11,164 nt of DNA from Betaproteobacteria bacterium (GTDB lineage Bacteria; Pseudomonadota; Gammaproteobacteria; Burkholderiales; Thiobacillaceae), in NCBI GenBank assembly GCA_020049245.1, contig JAIFLB010000045.1, positions 1 through 11,164 on the forward strand. The letters run 5' to 3'. A program made the position numbers and the translations under genes. Below are positions 7,242 to 11,164 of the stretch, piece by piece (position 1 is the stretch's first letter; each line of letters starts with the position of its first letter). The notes under the pieces were generated by a model that did no database searches, had not been told where the DNA came from, and saw only the letters and a program-made list of their open reading frames with translations.

Positions 7242-9178
7242 CACCATCGATCCGGCCCGAATCCATCGCGTCGGGCCATACCATGCGCGTCCTTTCCATC
7301 ATCCCGCCGATGACGCAGCTCAACACGCCGTATCCGTCGACGGCGTATCTGACCGGCTTTCTGCGTTCGCGTGGCGTCGATGCGGTGCAGGAAGACTTGG
7401 CGCTGGCGCTGGTATTGAGGTTGTTTTCGCCGGATGGATTGCGCGCAATCCGCGCCTGCATCGATGCGTTACCGAAGTCCAAACGGACGCCGCAGATCAA
7501 GTCATTTGAGGCACAGTTCGTACGTTATCTCGCCACCATCACGCCGGCCGTTGCCTTTCTGCAAGGCCGCGATCCCAGCATCGGGCACCGCATCGCCGGG
7601 CGGCATTTCCTGCCCGAAGGCGCGCGGTTCGCTTCGCTTGATGTGTATGAAGATGAAGATGGCGTCGATCCGCTGGCCTGGGCGTTTGGCGCGCTGGGCG
7701 TGCAGGATCGGGCGCGCCATTTCGCCACGCTGTATCTGAACGATATCGCCGATGTGCTGCGCGAGGCGGTCGATCCGCGCTTCGAGTTTGTGCGCTATGC
7801 CGAATCGCTGGCGCAGAGCCAGCCCACGTTCGAACCGCTGGCCGAGGCGCTGGCCGCTCCACTGAATCTGGTTGATCAGACCCTGCGCGAACTGACATTG
7901 GACGCGATGGCCAAGCACGCGCCGTCGGTGGTGCTGCTGTCGGTGCCCTTCCCCGGCAACGTCTACGCCGCGTTCCGAATTGCGCAGGCGATCAAGGCAG
8001 CGCATCCGACCGTGGTTACCGTGCTCGGCGGCGGCTTCGTCAACACCGAGTTGCGTGAACTCAGTGAGCCGCGCGTGTTCGATTATTTCGACAACGTCTG
8101 TCTCGACGACGGTGAGCGGCCGTTGCTGGCGCTGCTGGAACATCTGCGCGGCGAACGCGGTCGCGAACGGTTGGTGCGGACGTTCGTGCGCGACACAGAA
8201 AAAGTCCGCTACATCCACTTCCCCGAACCCGACATCCCGTTCGCCGAAGTCGGCACGCCGACCTGGGATGGCCTGCCGCTGGACCAGTATCTGTCGGTGC
8301 TGGACATGCTCAACCCGATGCACCGGCTCTGGTCGGACGGACGCTGGAACAAGCTGACCGTGGCGCATGGCTGTTACTGGAAGAAGTGCAGCTTCTGCGA
8401 CGTTTCGCTCGATTACATCGGTCGCTATGACGCCATCGCCGCCGTGACGTTGGTGGATCGGATCGAAACCATCATCGAAGAAACCGGCCAGACCGGCTTT
8501 CATTTCGTCGATGAAGCCGCGCCGCCGAAGGCGTTGAAGGCGCTGGCCGACGAATTGGCACGAAGAAATCGGGCGATTTCATGGTGGGGCAACATCCGCT
8601 TCGAAAAGTCGTTCACGCCGGAACTCTGTCTGCAACTTGCCGACAGCGGCTGCATCGCGGTTTCCGGCGGCCTGGAAGTGGCGTCGGATCGGCTGCTCAA
8701 GCTGATGCAGAAGGGCGTCTCGGTCGATCAGGTCGCCCGCGTCACCCGCGCCTTCAGCGATGCCGGCATTCTGGTGCATGCCTATCTGATGTACGGCTTC
8801 CCGACGCAGACGGTGCAAGACACCGTCGATGCGCTGGAATACGTGCGTCAACTGTTCGCCGCCGGCTGCATCCAGTCTGGTTTCTTCCACCGCTTCGTTT
8901 GCACCGTGCATTCGCCGGTCGGCCTACATCCTGAGCAGTTTGGCGTGATGTTGAAACCGTTGCCACCGGTGTCGTTCGCCAAGAACGATGTGGGCTTTAT
9001 TGATCCCACCGGCGTCGATCACGACAGCCTCGGCATCGCGTTGAACAAAGCGCTGTACAACTACATGCACGGCATCGGCTTGGATGACGATGTGCGGCAA
9101 TGGTTTGGCGGTAACAAAAACACGCGCGTGCCCAGAACCCGTGTGCCGCGCCACTTCATCGAGCGGGCGCTGGGCTGA
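7238..9178 (+). CDS. Radical SAM protein, cobalamin-binding (B12-rSAM) type, substrate unknown
   Basis: 646 residues. The conserved part begins MRVLSIIPPMTQLNTPYPSTAYLTGFLRSRG at residue 16 (ATG at 7283), as in B12-binding-domain radical SAM proteins, so either the ATGA-overlapping start at 7238 or the ATG at 7283 may be used. A Rossmann-like section follows (VVLLSVPFPGNVYAAFRIAQAI, VVTVLGGGFVNTEL). The [4Fe-4S] motif is C379-x4-C384-x2-C387 in HGCYWKKCSFCD, not the common Cx3Cx2C. Radical SAM barrel features follow: FHFVDEAAPP near 421-430, GGLEVASDRLLKLMQKG at 477 onward, and AYLMYGFPTQTVQDTVDAL. The C-terminus (TRVPRTRVPRHFIERALG) is basic. No DxHxxG cobalamin-histidine motif is evident, so B12 would bind base-off without a protein ligand, or not at all. 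Substrate and reaction cannot be inferred. Neighbours are a Bro-N gene upstream and apeB downstream. Confidence 0.88.
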   Translation: MTPSIRPESIASGHTMRVLSIIPPMTQLNTPYPSTAYLTGFLRSRGVDAVQEDLALALVLRLFSPDGLRAIRACIDALPKSKRTPQIKSFEAQFVRYLATITPAVAFLQGRDPSIGHRIAGRHFLPEGARFASLDVYEDEDGVDPLAWAFGALGVQDRARHFATLYLNDIADVLREAVDPRFEFVRYAESLAQSQPTFEPLAEALAAPLNLVDQTLRELTLDAMAKHAPSVVLLSVPFPGNVYAAFRIAQAIKAAHPTVVTVLGGGFVNTELRELSEPRVFDYFDNVCLDDGERPLLALLEHLRGERGRERLVRTFVRDTEKVRYIHFPEPDIPFAEVGTPTWDGLPLDQYLSVLDMLNPMHRLWSDGRWNKLTVAHGCYWKKCSFCDVSLDYIGRYDAIAAVTLVDRIETIIEETGQTGFHFVDEAAPPKALKALADELARRNRAISWWGNIRFEKSFTPELCLQLADSGCIAVSGGLEVASDRLLKLMQKGVSVDQVARVTRAFSDAGILVHAYLMYGFPTQTVQDTVDALEYVRQLFAAGCIQSGFFHRFVCTVHSPVGLHPEQFGVMLKPLPPVSFAKNDVGFIDPTGVDHDSLGIALNKALYNYMHGIGLDDDVRQWFGGNKNTRVPRTRVPRHFIERALG

Positions 9179-9186
9179 GCGTCCGC

Positions 9187-9214
9187 CTTGCGTTCGTCGC
9201 CTTTCCTGTATTCT
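9187..9214 (+). promoter_or_regulatory. Candidate promoter for apeB
   Basis: CTTGCG (9187-9192) and TATTCT (9209-9214) with a 16-bp spacer lie in the 66-bp gap between the radical SAM gene and apeB. The match is modest, but the following leader is strikingly T/A-rich. Confidence 0.35.
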
Positions 9215-9244
9215 CGCGGCGTTCATTTTTTATATTTTTAGCCG

Positions 9245-10543
9245 ATGCCAATCGCTCCCCATTTCCGTTCCCACGCCCAGGATCTGCTTGATTTCATTGA
9301 TGCCAGTCCGAGTCCATGGCATGCCGTGCAGACGCTCAGCCAGCGCCTGGAAACGGCTGGCTTCAGCCGTCTGGATGAAGCCGAGCGCTGGTCGCTTGCG
9401 CCGGGTGGCTCTTATTACGTGGTGCGCGGCGGCGCATCGCTGATCGCCTTCAGGCTGGGCCAGGCGCCGCTGGCGCAGACCGGCTTGCGCTTGATTGGCG
9501 CGCATACCGACTCGCCGGGCCTGCGCCTGAAGCCGAATGCGCCGCATCGCGCGGACGGTTTCAGCCGACTGGGCGTCGAGGTCTACGGCGGGCCGATTCT
9601 GGCGACGTTCACCGACCGCGATCTCAGCCTGGCTGGAAGGGTCAGCCTGCGGCAAGGCGATGCGCATGTGACGCGCTTGTTGCGTTTTGAACAACCGCTA
9701 CTGCGCCTGCCAAATCTGGCGATTCACATGAACCGCGAGGTCAACGAGCAGGGGCTCAAGTTGAACAAGCAGACCGAACTGCCGCTGCTGCTGGGCTTGG
9801 CTGAAGACGATTCAGCGGGTGATTTCCGTAGTCGTATTTCGCTTCAGCTTGGCTGCGAGACGGCGGACATCGTGAACTGGGAATTCAATGTCTACGACAC
9901 TCAGCCGGGCAGTTTCTGGGGCGCGGATGCGGCGTTCATCGCCGACAGCCAGCTCGATAACCTGGCTTCCTGCCATGCCGCGCTGAGTGCTTTGCAGGCA
10001 ACAACCGCGCCGGAAGCGACCTGCCTCTCCGCCTTCTTCGATCATGAGGAAGTGGGCAGTACCAGCGCGGCTGGCGCTGACGGCAGCTTTGTCGAGGATG
10101 TCATTCAACGGCTGGGCGCCGCGCAGAGCCAGGATGTCGAGGATCAGCGATGCACCCTGGCGCGCAGTTTCTTCGTCAGCGCCGATATGGCGCATGCCTG
10201 GAACCCCAACTTCCCCGCCGCTTATGAACCGAATCATCGGGTGATGGTGAATGCCGGGCCGGTGATCAAGGTCAATGCCAATCAGCGCTACGCCACCGGC
10301 ATCGACAGCGCCGCCCGCTTCATCGCCTGTTGCGAACGCGCGCAAGTGCCCTGGCAGCAATACGCGCATCGCACCGATCTTGGTTGTGGCAGCACCATCG
10401 GGCCGCTCGTCGCCGCCCGTCTCGGCATTCTCAGCATCGACGTCGGTTCGCCGATGTGGGCGATGCACAGCCTGCGCGAAAGCGCCGGTGTGCTTGATCA
10501 CTCCTACATGTCGCAAGCGCTGGCGCAGGTGTTCAGCAGTTGA
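9245..10543 (+). CDS. apeB: M18 family aspartyl aminopeptidase
   Basis: Cytoplasmic dinuclear-zinc aminopeptidase that releases N-terminal acidic residues; 432 residues, the usual length. Metal and catalytic positions are visible: H87 and D89 in GAHTDSPGLRLKP, D234 and D238 in DSQLDNL, the acid pair E268-E269 in FDHEEVGS, D314 in SADMAHAWNPNF, and H408 in PMWAMHSLRES. DLGCGSTIGPL is also typical. The N-terminal DLLDFIDASPSPWHAVQTL aligns with the family start, supporting the ATG at 9245. That ATG has no Shine-Dalgarno: the preceding 20 bases are almost only T and A, then GCCG. It probably stands as a single-gene unit, with its own weak promoter upstream and a new promoter beginning soon after its stop. 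Confidence 0.95.
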   Translation: MPIAPHFRSHAQDLLDFIDASPSPWHAVQTLSQRLETAGFSRLDEAERWSLAPGGSYYVVRGGASLIAFRLGQAPLAQTGLRLIGAHTDSPGLRLKPNAPHRADGFSRLGVEVYGGPILATFTDRDLSLAGRVSLRQGDAHVTRLLRFEQPLLRLPNLAIHMNREVNEQGLKLNKQTELPLLLGLAEDDSAGDFRSRISLQLGCETADIVNWEFNVYDTQPGSFWGADAAFIADSQLDNLASCHAALSALQATTAPEATCLSAFFDHEEVGSTSAAGADGSFVEDVIQRLGAAQSQDVEDQRCTLARSFFVSADMAHAWNPNFPAAYEPNHRVMVNAGPVIKVNANQRYATGIDSAARFIACCERAQVPWQQYAHRTDLGCGSTIGPLVAARLGILSIDVGSPMWAMHSLRESAGVLDHSYMSQALAQVFSS

Positions 10544-10556
10544 AGCACGGGCGGTG

Positions 10557-10582
10557 CCGGCGATAAGCACTTGGCACGCCGG
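10557..10582 (+). terminator. Weak hairpin after apeB
   Basis: CCGGCG (10557-10562) pairs with CGCCGG (10577-10582) across a 14-base loop just after the apeB stop. There is no T-tract, and the right arm overlaps the promoter of the next gene, so a terminator role is doubtful. Confidence 0.25.
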
Positions 10583-10598
10583 TGTAATGTTGTATCAT
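10571..10598 (+). promoter_or_regulatory. Promoter of the antitoxin gene
   Basis: TTGGCA (10571-10576) and TATCAT (10593-10598) are separated by 16 bp. The -10 is partly covered by the left arm of the inverted repeat at 10595-10624, as expected for an autorepressed toxin-antitoxin operon. Confidence 0.6.
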
Positions 10599-10624
10599 TT
10601 GATTCGTAATGAAGAATCAAATGA
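10595..10624. promoter_or_regulatory. Inverted-repeat operator for autorepression
   Basis: TCATTTGATTC (10595-10605) and GAATCAAATGA (10614-10624) are perfect 11-bp inverted repeats with the 8-bp spacer GTAATGAA. The site lies between the -10 element and the start codon at 10635; the right arm also runs into the ribosome binding site GAGG (10623-10626). This placement fits binding by the downstream antitoxin, alone or with its toxin. Confidence 0.75.
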
Positions 10625-10634
10625 GGTAATTATC

Positions 10635-11164
10635 ATGGAAGTAAAAACGACTCGGCAGGGCGTTCCCAAACGTGGCGAGGCAAAATCCAAAGCCCCCTTG
10701 ATGGCGGCCACGCCAATGGCCGTGTACGACTACGCTTCCGCCTACACCCCCGACATTTCGGCCTACGTCTCGCTGTTCCAGGCAACGCCGGAAGATCGCG
10801 TCAAGCTGATCCGCAAGGGCGTCAAGGCCGACGCGCTGGTGAATACCAGCCGGATCATGGGCATCTCGCGGGAACGCCTGTTCGCCACCCTGAATTTCCC
10901 GGCCGGCACGGTCAAACGCAAGATCGCCCAGGACGAGTTGCTGTCGCCGGATCAGTCGGAACGCATCATCGGATTGCAGAAGCTGATCGGCCAGGTCGAG
11001 TCGATGGTGACCGAGTCGGGGAATCCGCAGGGCTTCGACCCGGCCAGGTGGATCGCAAACTGGCTGGAAACCCCGTCCCCCGCCTTGGGTGGCGACAAGC
11101 CGGCCGACTACATGGACACCATCGAAGGCCAGCGCATCGTGGCCAACCTGCTCGCCATGATGCA
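10635..11164 (+). CDS. Xre/MbcA/ParS family antitoxin (3' truncated by window edge)
   Basis: Open from the ATG at 10635 to the window end, 176 full codons with no stop. GAGG at 10623-10626, 8 bp upstream, fixes the start. After a basic, probably disordered N-terminus (residues 1-30), residues about 45-105 hold an Xre-like helical region: LFQATPEDRVKLIRKGVKAD, LVNTSRIMGISRERLFATLN. Residues from about 110 on match the toxin-binding domain once called DUF2384: LSPDQSERIIGLQKLIGQV, GFDPARWIANWLETPSPALG, GDKPADYMDTIEGQRIVANLL. Such antitoxins neutralise RES-domain toxins, which degrade NAD+, and the toxin gene normally follows directly, here outside the window. The antitoxin is expected to repress its own promoter at the adjacent inverted repeat. 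Family assignment is firm; the toxin partner is inferred. Confidence 0.88.
   Translation, partial: MEVKTTRQGVPKRGEAKSKAPLMAATPMAVYDYASAYTPDISAYVSLFQATPEDRVKLIRKGVKADALVNTSRIMGISRERLFATLNFPAGTVKRKIAQDELLSPDQSERIIGLQKLIGQVESMVTESGNPQGFDPARWIANWLETPSPALGGDKPADYMDTIEGQRIVANLLAMM

Noticed and set aside
7502..8503. 333-codon open frame on the - strand within the radical SAM gene
   Set aside because: Shadow of a strongly supported gene; low-complexity H/Q/R composition and no start signals.
1..11164. CRISPR arrays, tRNA or rRNA genes, IS elements
   Set aside because: I saw no regularly spaced repeats, no tRNA-like cloverleaf sequence and no transposase-like protein on either strand.

Overview
The window is about 11.2 kb of GC-rich DNA. 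It carries a de novo pyrimidine biosynthesis cluster in a proteobacterial arrangement: yqgE, ruvX, pyrR, pyrB and a dihydroorotase-like gene, in that order. This order, the pseudomonad-type pairing of pyrB with a dihydroorotase-like partner, and the protein sequences suggest a betaproteobacterium. That is an inference from gene content; there is no rRNA here to confirm it.

Layout. (1) 1-1080 (+): the C-terminal part of a methyl-accepting chemotaxis protein, cut by the window edge, followed by a short hairpin. (2) 1109-2491 (-): a class I DNA photolyase gene, interrupted by an in-frame TGA where the surface-exposed tryptophan of the electron-transfer triad is expected. About 12 residues after that point also appear to be missing. 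(3) 2546-6281 (+): a compact, probably co-transcribed run of yqgE, ruvX, pyrR, pyrB and pyrC'. pyrR starts inside ruvX, and pyrR and pyrB overlap by ATGA. The dihydroorotase-like protein has lost the HxH metal ligands, so it is predicted to be a non-catalytic partner of aspartate carbamoyltransferase. A true dihydroorotase should be encoded elsewhere. (4) 6393-9178 (+): a two-gene accessory unit. A Bro-N/DinD-like protein overlaps, by ATGA, a 646-residue radical SAM protein of the cobalamin-binding type with a Cx4Cx2C cluster motif. (5) 9245-10543 (+): an M18 family aspartyl aminopeptidase (ApeB). (6) 10571-11164 (+): a promoter with a perfect 11-bp inverted-repeat operator, then the antitoxin of a probable Xre/ParS-RES toxin-antitoxin system. 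It runs off the window, so the toxin is expected just downstream.

How the genes relate. YqgE and RuvX are conserved housekeeping proteins that travel with the pyr genes. PyrB makes carbamoyl-aspartate, probably in a complex with the inactive PyrC', and PyrR would sense nucleotides. The accessory parts are the Bro-N/DinD plus radical SAM pair and the antitoxin. The least explained elements are that pair and the perfect 13-bp inverted repeat inside the Bro-N gene.
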